Assembly (NCBI RefSeq): GCF_010882175.1
Contig: NZ_WKLH01000001.1
Location: forward strand, 1,510,021 to 1,574,020
Reading direction: 5' to 3'
Length of the DNA: 64,000 bases
Origin: Mangrovibacterium lignilyticum
GTDB lineage: Bacteria > Bacteroidota > Bacteroidia > Bacteroidales > Prolixibacteraceae
Positions 7,898-17,399 of this stretch are shown one piece after another (position 1 is the first letter of the stretch; the number at the start of each line of letters is the position of its first letter). The notes under the pieces are model-generated. The model was given only the letters and a program-made list of their open reading frames with translations. It was not told the DNA's origin and searched no databases. Made by a program: the position numbers and the translations under genes.

Positions 7898-8493
7898 TGG
7901 ATAGAATTGGCAAATACGATTTTTCCTATACAGGTTTTTCGCTTCGGGCAAATGACATGGCTAAGGTTGCAAAAGCATTCAGCGAAAGAGAAGATATTGA
8001 CTTGCAGGAGTTGGGTGATGGAAAAACTGCTACAGGTAAACGCAGATATAATGTAATCAAAAAGCGCATAGAGACATTAACCCGAAGACAAGTGGACATT
8101 TTGGCGAGTGGAAGTTTGACAGAGCAACGACATATTGCTTTTCTGGCTACTTGTAAAGCTCATTTATTTGTTCGTGATTTTACTGTCGAAGTAATACGGG
8201 AGAAGTTGCTTTTGTATGACTATGAACTTTCAGAAGGTGAATACATATCCTTCTTCAGAAGAAAAGCTGAGTTGCATCCTGAAATGGAAAACCTAACCGA
8301 AACGACTAAGAAAAAAATAAAACAGGTTACATTCAAAATGCTGGAGCAGGCTGGAATTATCGATGACGTAAAAAGTAAGATGATTCAACCGCAACTACTG
8401 GAAGAAAAAGTTATTCAGGCGATAGCTGAAGATAACAAAGAGTGGTTAAAGGTCTTGCTAATGAGTGATCTGGATATTGAAAATCTAAACTGA
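7897..8493 (+). CDS. brxA: BREX protein BrxA (DUF1819)
   Basis: 198 aa from ATG 7897 (a TTG at 7894 would add one residue, but the ATG forms a TGATG junction with xre). The sequence KYDFSYTGFSLRANDMAKVAK...RRYNVIKKRIETL...RHIAFLATCKAHLFVRDFTVEVIREK matches DUF1819/BrxA, an all-helical DNA-binding protein required in several type I BREX systems. It is first of the core set and one base apart from brxB. The identification rests on family pattern plus perfect gene order. Confidence 0.9.
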   Translation: MDRIGKYDFSYTGFSLRANDMAKVAKAFSEREDIDLQELGDGKTATGKRRYNVIKKRIETLTRRQVDILASGSLTEQRHIAFLATCKAHLFVRDFTVEVIREKLLLYDYELSEGEYISFFRRKAELHPEMENLTETTKKKIKQVTFKMLEQAGIIDDVKSKMIQPQLLEEKVIQAIAEDNKEWLKVLLMSDLDIENLN

Positions 8494-8494
8494 A

Positions 8495-9076
8495 ATGGAA
8501 GATTTATCACAAAAATTCAATCGCCTTTATAAGGTCATTTCGATGGGGAGCTTCCTGAGCAAAGAATCTCTTGGTGGGGAGATACCCTTTTTTATTTCAC
8601 CGTATGACGCAGAACAGGAACTTGGGGTGCGTGATGGAATCAAAATGCTAAAAAACAAACTGAGTACCGCAGGTATAAGTGTATTAGAAGTTAATCTGTA
8701 TGACACCGTTTCTGAAATTTTGGAAGAGAAAGGTGGCATGGAACGCATGTTTCGTGTAGAGAAAGCAAGGGGCAAAGAGAAGTTCTTGAAAGCATTGCAA
8801 TCAACCCTGAATATCCACGAAGTTTTGATGCCCAGGATCGCAGGCAAAATTGAAGAAAGTGATGCTCAGGTCTATTTTCTGACAGGCGTTGGCCTGGTTT
8901 TTCCATTCATCAGGTCGCACAACGTCTTGAACAATCTTCAAAGTATAGCTAAAGAAGCGCCTACGGTTTGCTTCTTCCCTGGTAAATACGATGGGATTTC
9001 GCTGAACCTGTTCGGGAAACTAAAAGACGACAACTACTACAGAGCCTTCAACATTGAAAAAATACAACCAAAATGA
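8495..9076 (+). CDS. brxB: BREX protein BrxB (DUF1788)
   Basis: 193 aa. DUF1788 features: IPFFISPYDAEQE near residues 28-41, an internal VYFLTGVGLVFPFIRSH segment (about 129-145) and PTVCFFPGKYDGISLNLFGKLKDDNYYRAF at the C-terminus (about 156-186). BrxB is a core type I BREX component of unresolved biochemical role, needed for defence and methylation in studied systems. Its stop overlaps brxC by 4 bp (ATGA). Confidence 0.92.
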   Translation: MEDLSQKFNRLYKVISMGSFLSKESLGGEIPFFISPYDAEQELGVRDGIKMLKNKLSTAGISVLEVNLYDTVSEILEEKGGMERMFRVEKARGKEKFLKALQSTLNIHEVLMPRIAGKIEESDAQVYFLTGVGLVFPFIRSHNVLNNLQSIAKEAPTVCFFPGKYDGISLNLFGKLKDDNYYRAFNIEKIQPK

Positions 9077-12000
9077 TAATCAAAGACCTTTTCGACAAAC
9101 CGATTGACAGATACATCGAAACTGTTATTAAAGCCGATGATAAGAATAACATTTCAGAAGAAGTAACTGAATACGTTATCACCAATGAGATCGCAAAAAA
9201 GATTCGTGATTTCTTCTACGCCTACAACAACTATGGGGGAGCAAACGGAGTTTGGATATCAGGCTTTTTCGGAAGTGGTAAATCTCACTTGTTGAAAATT
9301 CTATCTTATGTTCTGGCGAACAAAGTGCACGATGATTATAAGTGCGGTGAACTGTTTGCCGAGAAAATTGAAGATGATGAGATGTTGAAGGGAGATATTA
9401 TCCAGGCAACCCGAATTCCGTCAGAATCGATACTTTTTAATATTGACCAGCAAGCCCAGATTACGAGTAAAACAGATGCGAAAGCCATTCTTTCCGTCTT
9501 TTACAAGGTCTTTTTTGACCATTTGGGGTATTACGGGTTCCAACCACATGTGGCAGAATTCGAGGCCTGGGTCGATAAACAGGGGAAATATGATGACTTT
9601 AAAATAAAATTCGCAGTCAAGCATGGGAAGAGCTGGCAGGAAGCCCGTATCGACTATTTCGATCCACTGGTGACCGATGATATTGCTGAGGTGTTAAGTG
9701 ATCTTAACGGACATGACGCAACGAAGTATGAATCGATCCTGGATGACCTGGAAGATAAACACAAACAGTCCATTGAAGATTTTTGCGAGCGGGTGAATGA
9801 ATACATCAAATCAAAACCTACAGGATTTCGCTTGAATTTCTTTGTGGATGAGGTTGGACAGTATATCAGCGACAACACCAAGTTGATGTTGAATCTGCAA
9901 ACCATTGCTGAAACTTTGGCTACCAAAACGAGAGGATCATCCTGGATATTGGTAACCTCGCAGGAAGATATGGAAAAGGTTGTTGGTGATATGAATAAAC
10001 AACAACAAAATGACTTTTCCCGCATTCAGGCTCGGTTCAAAATAAAAATACCATTGACATCAGCTAACGTAGACGAGGTGATTGAAAAGCGTTTGCTTAA
10101 AAAGAAAGATGCACCACAAAAGCTATTGGCTGATGATTTTAAACGGGAAAGCGCCTATTTGGAATCATTGCTTTCATTTTCTGAAGCAGGCGTTCAATTC
10201 AAAGGATACTCCAGTGGCACTGACTATGGGAATAAATACCCTTTTGTACCCTATCAGTTTGACCTTTTCCAAAGTTGTCGAAGGGCGCTGTCTACGCACA
10301 ACGCATTCCAGGGGAAACATGCCTCGGTAGGTGAACGCTCCATGCTTGGCGTATTTCAACAGGTTGTGAAGGAAATAGAGAACAGGGAAGGTAATGCACT
10401 GGTTAGTTTCGATTTGATGTTTGAAGGGATTCGCAACGAATTGAGAGGTGAAATCCAACAGTTTATTATTCTCGCAGAAAGAAACCTGGATGACCGTTTT
10501 GCGGTGAAGGTGCTGAAAGCTTTATTTCTGGTAAAATACTTCGGAAACTTCAAAACGACCCAGCGGAACGTGTCGGTTCTCATGATTGACGATATTAACG
10601 TTGATCTGAAGGAACATGAGCGTAAAGTAGAACAGGCTCTGAACGTTTTGGAAAATCAAAACTACGTGCAGCGTAATGGCGATTTATACGAGTTTTTGAC
10701 CGATGATGAGAAAGACGTCGAAGAGGAAATCAAAAATACAGATATTGATGAACAGGTTATCACCAACCAACTGAAAGAAATCTTTTTCGATGAGATCATC
10801 AAAGATAATAAGATAAGATACGCTGATAATAAGCAGGATTACGATTTTACCAGTAAAATTGACGGTGCCACACTTGGTCGTGAGAAAGAACTGGAAATTG
10901 AAATCATTACACAAAACTATACCGATTACAGTAACGAAGCTTTCCTGAAATCCCAGACCATGGGCAGCCCAGGAATGAAAGTTGTGTTAGCTCCCGATGC
11001 TGTCTTCATTAAGGATTTGAAAATGTATTTGCGGACCAACAAGTACGTGAAACAAAACCAGTCAACATCAAACCGATCCGAGTTTAAACGAATCCTTCAG
11101 GATAAGGCCCAGCAAAATGCGGAACGAAAACGCAATCTTGTTTTACTGGCAAATAAATCGCTGGCGAATGCTACGGTTTACATGAACGGTAGCAAACACG
11201 AAATGGGACAGACGACCGATGGAAAGACAAGGGTAGTCAATGCCTTCCAGGATTTAATCAAAATGGTTTATCCGAGCCTACGGATGTTGGGTACCACTCA
11301 ATACAGCGAGGATACCATCATGACAACTGTTCGAAGCCGCCAGAGCGAGTTGTTTGGCTTGGATGAAAATACCGTATCGGAAGCCGAATCAGAGATTGTT
11401 AACCTGATAAATAGAAGAAAGCGACAATCAGACAGAACTTCGTTGGCCGATCTAAGGACCCATTTCACCCGAAAACCATACGGATGGTACCCGAATGCCA
11501 TTTGGACAATCACTGCAAAACTTTATAAACGTGGTAAAATTGAGTTTAAGCGTGACTCGAACCTGTTGGAAGACGAAGATGTCCTGAATGCTTTGTTGAA
11601 CAGCGCCAATTATGGTAATACATTGCTCGAAGCACCGACTGAAGTTTCGCCTGAGGCCATTAAGAATTTGAAGCAAGCCTATGCTGATGCCTTCGATGAA
11701 ACATGCTCACTGAAAGAAGCCCGAGATGTAGCCAATGCCTTTAAAGGAAAACTAAAAGAAATGCTGGTAGAGGTAAATAAGTTTCTGGTTCAGAAAAAGC
11801 AATATCCGTTCCTGCAAAGTTTGGAGCCTTTTAGCGAACACTTAGGACGATGGTCAGCCAAAGAATACAGCTACTACCTGACTAATTTGAGCGATATCGA
11901 AGATGAATTGCTGGATGCCAAGGAGGGCTTACTCGACCCGATTAAACGGTTCATGAATGGCGATCAGGTGAACATCTACAACTCCATCCAAACAATTCTT

Positions 12001-12579
12001 TCGGGGGATACTTCAAACCTGGACTATGTGGAAGGTGAAGAGCTGGATGTACTGAAAAAATTAATGGAGCATGAGAAACCATACACGGGTAACTTGATTC
12101 GGGATGCCAAAACAGCCAAAGATTCACTTTCTGCAAAAGTGTTGGAAAAGATTAATGCAGAAAAAACGAAAGCAAATGAGGCCATCGAAAAAGCGATCAG
12201 TGATTTAAAATCCAAATACGATTTTAATAAGTTGACCGATATTCAGAAAAAGCAAATCATCCAACCGCTTGAACTGGAGCTGAAGAAGTTGAAGGATCAA
12301 AGATATATTGCCGTCATTCGGGATATCAAGAACCGAGCAACCGATAGTCTTTTTACAAAGCTGCTAAATGAGATGGCTGAGCTGGCCCATCCTGTTGAAA
12401 AAACCGAAGGGGGAGATGCTCAGGATCATCCAGTAGTTCATTACATCAAACGCAACAACGTGAAAATTGAGTTTGCCAAATCAGAGCTACAAACAGACGA
12501 GGATGTTGATGAATACCTGAAGGCTTTTGAAAAGGCGTTAAAGTCTCAGATTAAAAACAACCGAAGAATTCAACTGTAG
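9073..12579 (+). CDS. brxC: BREX ATPase BrxC
   Basis: 1168 aa, the normal size for BrxC. The Walker A motif GFFGSGKS is at residues 64-71, preceded by the BrxC-typical ITNEIAKKIRDFFYAY and followed by HLLKIL. FRLNFFVDEVGQYI (about 253-266) is the Walker B region with Asp-Glu. Long helical regions fill the C-terminal half (DAKTAKDSLSAKVLEKINAEKTKANEAIEKAI). BrxC is a large AAA ATPase of the BREX complex. The gene overlaps brxB by 4 bp and abuts the next start with no gap. Confidence 0.95.
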   Translation: MIIKDLFDKPIDRYIETVIKADDKNNISEEVTEYVITNEIAKKIRDFFYAYNNYGGANGVWISGFFGSGKSHLLKILSYVLANKVHDDYKCGELFAEKIEDDEMLKGDIIQATRIPSESILFNIDQQAQITSKTDAKAILSVFYKVFFDHLGYYGFQPHVAEFEAWVDKQGKYDDFKIKFAVKHGKSWQEARIDYFDPLVTDDIAEVLSDLNGHDATKYESILDDLEDKHKQSIEDFCERVNEYIKSKPTGFRLNFFVDEVGQYISDNTKLMLNLQTIAETLATKTRGSSWILVTSQEDMEKVVGDMNKQQQNDFSRIQARFKIKIPLTSANVDEVIEKRLLKKKDAPQKLLADDFKRESAYLESLLSFSEAGVQFKGYSSGTDYGNKYPFVPYQFDLFQSCRRALSTHNAFQGKHASVGERSMLGVFQQVVKEIENREGNALVSFDLMFEGIRNELRGEIQQFIILAERNLDDRFAVKVLKALFLVKYFGNFKTTQRNVSVLMIDDINVDLKEHERKVEQALNVLENQNYVQRNGDLYEFLTDDEKDVEEEIKNTDIDEQVITNQLKEIFFDEIIKDNKIRYADNKQDYDFTSKIDGATLGREKELEIEIITQNYTDYSNEAFLKSQTMGSPGMKVVLAPDAVFIKDLKMYLRTNKYVKQNQSTSNRSEFKRILQDKAQQNAERKRNLVLLANKSLANATVYMNGSKHEMGQTTDGKTRVVNAFQDLIKMVYPSLRMLGTTQYSEDTIMTTVRSRQSELFGLDENTVSEAESEIVNLINRRKRQSDRTSLADLRTHFTRKPYGWYPNAIWTITAKLYKRGKIEFKRDSNLLEDEDVLNALLNSANYGNTLLEAPTEVSPEAIKNLKQAYADAFDETCSLKEARDVANAFKGKLKEMLVEVNKFLVQKKQYPFLQSLEPFSEHLGRWSAKEYSYYLTNLSDIEDELLDAKEGLLDPIKRFMNGDQVNIYNSIQTILSGDTSNLDYVEGEELDVLKKLMEHEKPYTGNLIRDAKTAKDSLSAKVLEKINAEKTKANEAIEKAISDLKSKYDFNKLTDIQKKQIIQPLELELKKLKDQRYIAVIRDIKNRATDSLFTKLLNEMAELAHPVEKTEGGDAQDHPVVHYIKRNNVKIEFAKSELQTDEDVDEYLKAFEKALKSQIKNNRRIQL

Positions 12580-14175
12580 ATGAACAGGGAAGAATTGATT
12601 CATAAATTGGCCGACCTGGAATGGGAAGACTTTGAGGTTAAGGCGGCAAAAGGTGAACTACCCAAAGATACCTGGGAAACGGTCAGTGCCTTTTCCAACA
12701 CTTCGGGCGGATGGCTGCTGTTCGGTGTTCGTCAGAACGGCAAAACGTTCGAGATCCAGGGTGTCAGCAACCCAGAGAAGATTGAACAGGACTTTTTGAA
12801 TACCATTCGAGGCGGTAAATTCAATGTATTTGTGCCAACCAAGCAGGCGAAGCATACCATTGACGGGAAGACGGTCATCGCCTTTTACGTTCCCGTATCG
12901 AAAGAAAAGCCTGTTTATTACAACAGTCTTCAGAATACATTTATCAGGCGGGGTAGTTCGGACCAAAGGGCAACAAACGAGGAAATTGATGCGATGTTTC
13001 GGGATCAGACTTTTGGTACCAAAACTTCAGAATTGGCTCCAGGTACCACCCGAGACGATATTCACGAGAAATCGCTGAAGCAGTACCGTGATTACATGGG
13101 GCGTTTCAATCCTGATGTCAGCTATAACCGCTATGATGAAGATGAATTTCTGCGGAAACTGCGGATTCTGGACAATGGGAATTGCACCTATGCAGGATTG
13201 TTGTTCTTGGGCAAGCGGGAACGGATAGAAAAGCATTTTCCCGATTTCCGAATCGATTTACTGGAGATACCAGGAACTTCCATTTCCGATGCGGCAACCA
13301 ATTACACCTTCCGCCTGGATGAATACGAAAACCTGTGGGATTATTATTTCGAATGTTTCAGACGACTGAAACCTCAGGTGGATGTGGAATTTAAACTGAC
13401 CAGCGAAGGCTTTGGCGAAGAGTTATCGACAGGACTGAAAGCGATGCGTGAAGCATTGGTAAATATGCTCATGCACGCTGATTACTTTTCGCCTGCCCAT
13501 TCCCGAATTCGGATTTTTACCAACCACATTGAGTTCTTTAATCCTGGCGGTTTGCCAAAACCTTTGGAAGAGCTTAAAGAAAAGGATATTTCGCTACCCC
13601 GAAATCCGTTAATATCGAAGCTGTTTCGAATGGTTCGATTGGCGGAGAATGCAGGTTATGGTTTCGAAAAAATAGAAACCAACTGGAAACAGTTTAACGG
13701 TACAGCTCCCGTTTATGATATTGCCTTTGACTCAACCATCGTGAAACTTTACACCGAGGGGAAAGAGACGAAACCTTCGGAAAGACTTCGGAAAGACTTC
13801 GGAGAGCTTTCGGAAAAGCTTCGGAAAGCAATAGAGAACAAACCCGCTTCAATTGACTTGATAATGGGAGAATTAGAAGAAAGCTATGAGGTTTTTACAG
13901 CTCATCTGAAAGAAAAGTTCGGACTGAGTTCGGAGACGGTTCGGAGACAGTTCGGAGACAGTTCGGAGACAGTTCGGAGACGGTACGGAGACAAAGCCGT
14001 AGTATTTATTTTGCTGGTATTACTTAATAAAGAAATTACAGCCACAGAAGCATCTGAAATAATGGGAGTCACAACAAGAACCGTTGAGAAATACATCAAA
14101 AAACTAAAAACTGAAGGAATTATTGAACGGATTGGAGCGGATTTCGGAGGTTACTGGACCATAAAAAAGGACTGA
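12580..14175 (+). CDS. AlbA/Schlafen-type ATP-binding protein embedded in BREX, with 11-bp coding repeats
   Basis: 531 aa. Residues about 15-135 form an AlbA_2/Schlafen domain (EVKAAKGELP...TVSAFSNTSGGWLLFGV). About 280-375 is the RecG-like ATP-binding C-terminal domain (MREALVNMLMHADYF, FFNPGGLPKP, RNPLISKLFRMVRLAENAGYGFEKI). The end (about 490-520) is a winged HTH (ATEASEIMGVTTRTVEKYIKKLKTEGII). Residues 400-417 and 450-471 are coded by tandem 11-bp arrays. The second array gives two 11-residue peptides, each starting SSETVRR. Because 11 is not a multiple of 3, loss or gain of a unit would cut off the HTH. The gene abuts brxC directly. A regulatory or accessory defence role is inference. 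Confidence 0.85.
   Translation: MNREELIHKLADLEWEDFEVKAAKGELPKDTWETVSAFSNTSGGWLLFGVRQNGKTFEIQGVSNPEKIEQDFLNTIRGGKFNVFVPTKQAKHTIDGKTVIAFYVPVSKEKPVYYNSLQNTFIRRGSSDQRATNEEIDAMFRDQTFGTKTSELAPGTTRDDIHEKSLKQYRDYMGRFNPDVSYNRYDEDEFLRKLRILDNGNCTYAGLLFLGKRERIEKHFPDFRIDLLEIPGTSISDAATNYTFRLDEYENLWDYYFECFRRLKPQVDVEFKLTSEGFGEELSTGLKAMREALVNMLMHADYFSPAHSRIRIFTNHIEFFNPGGLPKPLEELKEKDISLPRNPLISKLFRMVRLAENAGYGFEKIETNWKQFNGTAPVYDIAFDSTIVKLYTEGKETKPSERLRKDFGELSEKLRKAIENKPASIDLIMGELEESYEVFTAHLKEKFGLSSETVRRQFGDSSETVRRRYGDKAVVFILLVLLNKEITATEASEIMGVTTRTVEKYIKKLKTEGIIERIGADFGGYWTIKKD
13776..13830. repeat. 11-bp tandem repeat array 1 inside the AlbA gene
   Basis: Five consecutive 11-bp units. Two are perfect TTCGGAAAGAC (13776-13786, 13787-13797), followed by TTCGGAGAGCT, TTCGGAAAAGC and TTCGGAAAGCA. 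They encode the segment SERLRKDFGELSEKLRKA. Confidence 0.9.
13927..13992. repeat. 11-bp tandem repeat array 2 inside the AlbA gene
   Basis: Six consecutive 11-bp units: AGTTCGGAGAC, GGTTCGGAGAC, three AGTTCGGAGAC, GGTACGGAGAC. Six units make 66 bp, exactly 22 codons, so the present state is in frame. Five or seven units would shift the frame before the HTH. It shares TTCGGA with array 1. Confidence 0.95.
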
Positions 14176-14232
14176 TAAAGCAATCAACGATATTAAAAGA
14201 TTTCACCCCAAACAAACAACTGAAAGAAAAGA

Positions 14233-16353
14233 ATGCTAACCAAGATTGGAATCGAAAACTTCCGAGTTTTCAAATCAAATACAGAGACGAATTTGGCCCC
14301 AATAACCATATTGACGGGAACGAATAACAGTGGCAAGAGTACCCTGCAAAAGCTTTTGTTTTTACTGTCACGAAGCGTTGAAAAGGTGAATAGCCGATTT
14401 AACTTTAATATGCTGAATTTTGATTCAGAAGTGATAACCCAAATCGATACCTTCTCCCGCAACCTGAATTACGACAGTGAAAGTGACACCATGGTTTTGT
14501 CACTGGGCGTTAAAGACAGATTATACAAATCACTGACATTAAAACTAAAATACAAGCCCATGCCTCCTGCTCAGGTGGTAAGTTTGTATCACATTGAAAT
14601 TGAAAATGAAGGTAAAATTCTGTTTGATTTCAACTACACGCCATTTATTGAAATACTCGACAGGTGGGAGGTAAAAGACCTCGATGAACGAGAAAAGAAC
14701 GGCTACAATGATTATTTCGCCTGGGAGTTAAATCCATACTTAGACGTCCCAAGACTGCTTGAAGCTGTTTACAGCCTGTTGATGCACGAAAAGATCAGTG
14801 AAATCCGTCAAAACGATATTTATCGAATTGGTGTCAGGATTAATAATCGTCGTGAACTAGACATTGATGAAGAAAAACGAAAGGAACAATTGGAGCAGGA
14901 AGGTATTTCATTTAATGACCCCAAGGCACACGAACACTTTCAGATGCTCATGATTGAAAGTGATGACCCGTATCCTACCGAACTTTTTGTTTGGGATGAT
15001 AAAAAAGATGAATATTTCGAATTCGACCACGACTTGAAAGCATCTTGTAAGGTTTATTATGACGAAAATTCAGACAATCTTATTCCAACCCGACTTTATG
15101 AACTAGTCACCCAGACTGAAGATTTTTTTACCTGCATGATTGATGACATTGCAGTAGCTGAGCTACGCAACACATTGATTCAAAATAACATTTTAACCAT
15201 CGAAGCGTTTCTGGAAGCTTACCAGCTTTTTGAATTTGGATTGATCTTTTTCAATATCTATTATCGACAACTGGAAACCAGTCCTCCAACGTATGGAGGC
15301 ATACAGGAACACTACGATCTGGTTTTGGAATCAAGGGAGTTTGTAAATTTTTTTATGAATGAGAACTCTGGCCCGAAGACAATTGAAAAATTTGTGTCAT
15401 CGATTGCCGATGAACACAATAATATTGTTGCCAAAATCCTGATGAGCGACCTATATAAAAAGTTATTTTCGATAACAATCACAAGCAAAAAGGGTAAAAA
15501 CCCGACCAACCAGATACTTTTCCCTTACATCAAAAATAACTCCCGACCTGGTTCTTATGAGGAGGAAATGGCCAACTTGGGCCAAATTGCCCAGAAGATG
15601 CAGGATGCCATCACGCAGCCTGTCAAGCAACTGGGACAAGCGCTTTACGATTTTACCCATAATATCCAATTTGCGCTTCACCGATCTGAAATGAATCGCT
15701 ACTATTTTTATTCCAGTGTAAAAAAGGAAGACCAGTTGTTTGTAGATTTTGGACGTCAGTACCTGCAAAAAACTTATAAAGCAACCTCCCGAAAATACTT
15801 TATAGACCACTGGCTGAAAGAATTTGAACTGGGTGACGAACTTGTGGTGAAACCAATACTCGCTGGCAGTAGTGAGGTCGGCATTAGCTATTACCTGAAG
15901 AATGGGGAAACAGAATACCCAATTGGCGACAATGGTATTGGAGCCAATATGGTGTTGTTGCTGATTATTCGGATTGCGATGGCTGTGAAAGGCAGTACAC
16001 TGATTCTTGAAGAGCCAGAATGTAACTTACACCCCGCTTTCCAAAGCAAGCTGGCCGATATGTTAGTCTATGCTCAAAACAACTACGATTTAAAATTCAT
16101 TGTAGAAACGCACTCCGAATATATGGTGCGAAAACTTCAATACCTGGTTGCAAACAAGGATAGTAAAATTGAAGCCGAAGATATTGCCGTTTATTATTTG
16201 AACAATCCGAAGAAGATACCCTTTGGGAAAAAACAGGTTGAACGATTAGAGTTCAGAACCGATGGTATGCTGAAACAGGATTTTGGCGAAGGGTTCTTTG
16301 ATGAAAACGCTCGCTGGACAATTGAATTATTAAAACTTCAAAGCCCGAACTAA
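14233..16353 (+). CDS. AAA ATPase (DUF3696/OLD-like), BREX-embedded
   Basis: 706 aa. The N-terminus IGIENFRVFKSNTETNLAPITILTG leads into Walker A GTNNSGKS (about 29-36). Near the C-terminus are an ABC-type Walker B, LILEEPECNLHPAFQSKLADML (about 591-612), and the switch histidine region FIVETHSEYMVRKLQYL. The arrangement matches SMC/RecF-like ATPases of the DUF3696 group, which work with a separate effector in several phage-defence pairs. The gene lies 57 bp after the AlbA gene, and its stop overlaps the start of the partner gene by 1 bp, which suggests a two-gene cassette. I see no TOPRIM domain, so it is not a standard OLD nuclease. Confidence 0.85.
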   Translation: MLTKIGIENFRVFKSNTETNLAPITILTGTNNSGKSTLQKLLFLLSRSVEKVNSRFNFNMLNFDSEVITQIDTFSRNLNYDSESDTMVLSLGVKDRLYKSLTLKLKYKPMPPAQVVSLYHIEIENEGKILFDFNYTPFIEILDRWEVKDLDEREKNGYNDYFAWELNPYLDVPRLLEAVYSLLMHEKISEIRQNDIYRIGVRINNRRELDIDEEKRKEQLEQEGISFNDPKAHEHFQMLMIESDDPYPTELFVWDDKKDEYFEFDHDLKASCKVYYDENSDNLIPTRLYELVTQTEDFFTCMIDDIAVAELRNTLIQNNILTIEAFLEAYQLFEFGLIFFNIYYRQLETSPPTYGGIQEHYDLVLESREFVNFFMNENSGPKTIEKFVSSIADEHNNIVAKILMSDLYKKLFSITITSKKGKNPTNQILFPYIKNNSRPGSYEEEMANLGQIAQKMQDAITQPVKQLGQALYDFTHNIQFALHRSEMNRYYFYSSVKKEDQLFVDFGRQYLQKTYKATSRKYFIDHWLKEFELGDELVVKPILAGSSEVGISYYLKNGETEYPIGDNGIGANMVLLLIIRIAMAVKGSTLILEEPECNLHPAFQSKLADMLVYAQNNYDLKFIVETHSEYMVRKLQYLVANKDSKIEAEDIAVYYLNNPKKIPFGKKQVERLEFRTDGMLKQDFGEGFFDENARWTIELLKLQSPN

Positions 16354-17372
16354 TGAACACACATATTGATGAAGGAGTACTTTCGGTGTTTTTTAAATCG
16401 CAGCCTAAGCCTGTTCCACTTGGAGAACTGGAGGATAATCATTGTTGGAATAGCTTTTATGAATTTATAAAAACCCACAGTAACATTGTTGTTTATGGCC
16501 ACGAACAATTTAGTTCGCTGCAAACTATTTTTCTAACCTCATTGACCACGGGGCGAGGAGATAGTAAAATTAGCTTCGATAATAAACCGTGGTCGTGCTA
16601 TAAAAATGAAGTTAAATGTAACGATCCGCTTTCTTTCTATTGTCTGGAAGAAAAGGACGAGGCTAGCCAGCTTAAATACCGCAAAAAGAATGGCTTCTTA
16701 TTTGCCTTCGAAAATGATTTATTCAATGTCTGGAAGCAGTTTAGTGTACTCAAGCCCATCACTAAAAAGAATGTACGAAAGCACAAAATCGGTCAAGGCA
16801 ATACCGAAATGGATTTTGGGAACTGGAGCCAGATAGCGGATTATTTAACTCCGTTTACCGATGCTGTTTTGATTGACAACTATATTCTGAATGATCCCAG
16901 CTTAGTTCCCTCGAATTTGGAAAAGATAATGATCGAATTAGATCGGGCGACACCTGTGAAATACAATTTGACGGTGTATTCATTTGAGTCAGACCGCCCC
17001 AATATCAGTCGGGAAAAAGCATTCGAGATTGTAAAGGAAATTAAAACCCGAAATCAATTGAAATGTGAACTGGAGCTTGTGATTTCCAACAGGGAATTAA
17101 AAGAGCATGATCGGGGAATTTTCACCAATTACCTACGGATTCGGTCTGGCGATTCTTTCAACTACTTCAATTCAAAAGGCGAGGTAATATCGCACGGAAC
17201 CGACATCTCCTTTAATTCAATGGCGAACAAAAACGAGCGGATGCTTTCGATGAGAACGCTTGCCGATGTTGCCTATAAAATAGACGAGATGAAGAGTAAA
17301 AATGTAGATCGAATTTTTGGCTCATGTAAAAACCGACTACTCAACCAGGCCAAACTGATGTTTCCCCTTTAA
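16353..17372 (+). CDS. Unknown partner protein of the DUF3696-like ATPase
   Basis: 339 aa, no family recognised with confidence. The most conserved-looking part is near the C-terminus: ELVISNRELKEHDRGIFTNYLRIRSGDSFNYF (about 238-269). The HDR-x-x-x-TNY pattern recurs in defence proteins encoded beside ATPases. Residues 30-60 hold an acidic, aromatic segment. The ATG overlaps the stop of the ATPase gene (TAATG), so the two are translationally coupled and probably form a complex. An effector role (for example a nuclease) is a guess from context. Confidence 0.6.
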   Translation: MNTHIDEGVLSVFFKSQPKPVPLGELEDNHCWNSFYEFIKTHSNIVVYGHEQFSSLQTIFLTSLTTGRGDSKISFDNKPWSCYKNEVKCNDPLSFYCLEEKDEASQLKYRKKNGFLFAFENDLFNVWKQFSVLKPITKKNVRKHKIGQGNTEMDFGNWSQIADYLTPFTDAVLIDNYILNDPSLVPSNLEKIMIELDRATPVKYNLTVYSFESDRPNISREKAFEIVKEIKTRNQLKCELELVISNRELKEHDRGIFTNYLRIRSGDSFNYFNSKGEVISHGTDISFNSMANKNERMLSMRTLADVAYKIDEMKSKNVDRIFGSCKNRLLNQAKLMFPL

Positions 17373-17399
17373 GATTTGTAAAAACAAACGATATCAACC

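Noticed and set aside
13776-13992. Arrays in the AlbA gene considered as a CRISPR or operator cluster
   Set aside because: No spacers; repeats are contiguous 11-mers and translated in frame.
14233-17372. ATPase plus partner considered as PARIS (AriA/AriB) or Gabija
   Set aside because: No TOPRIM-type motif seen in the ATPase or the partner, and no UvrD-like Gabija helicase next to it.
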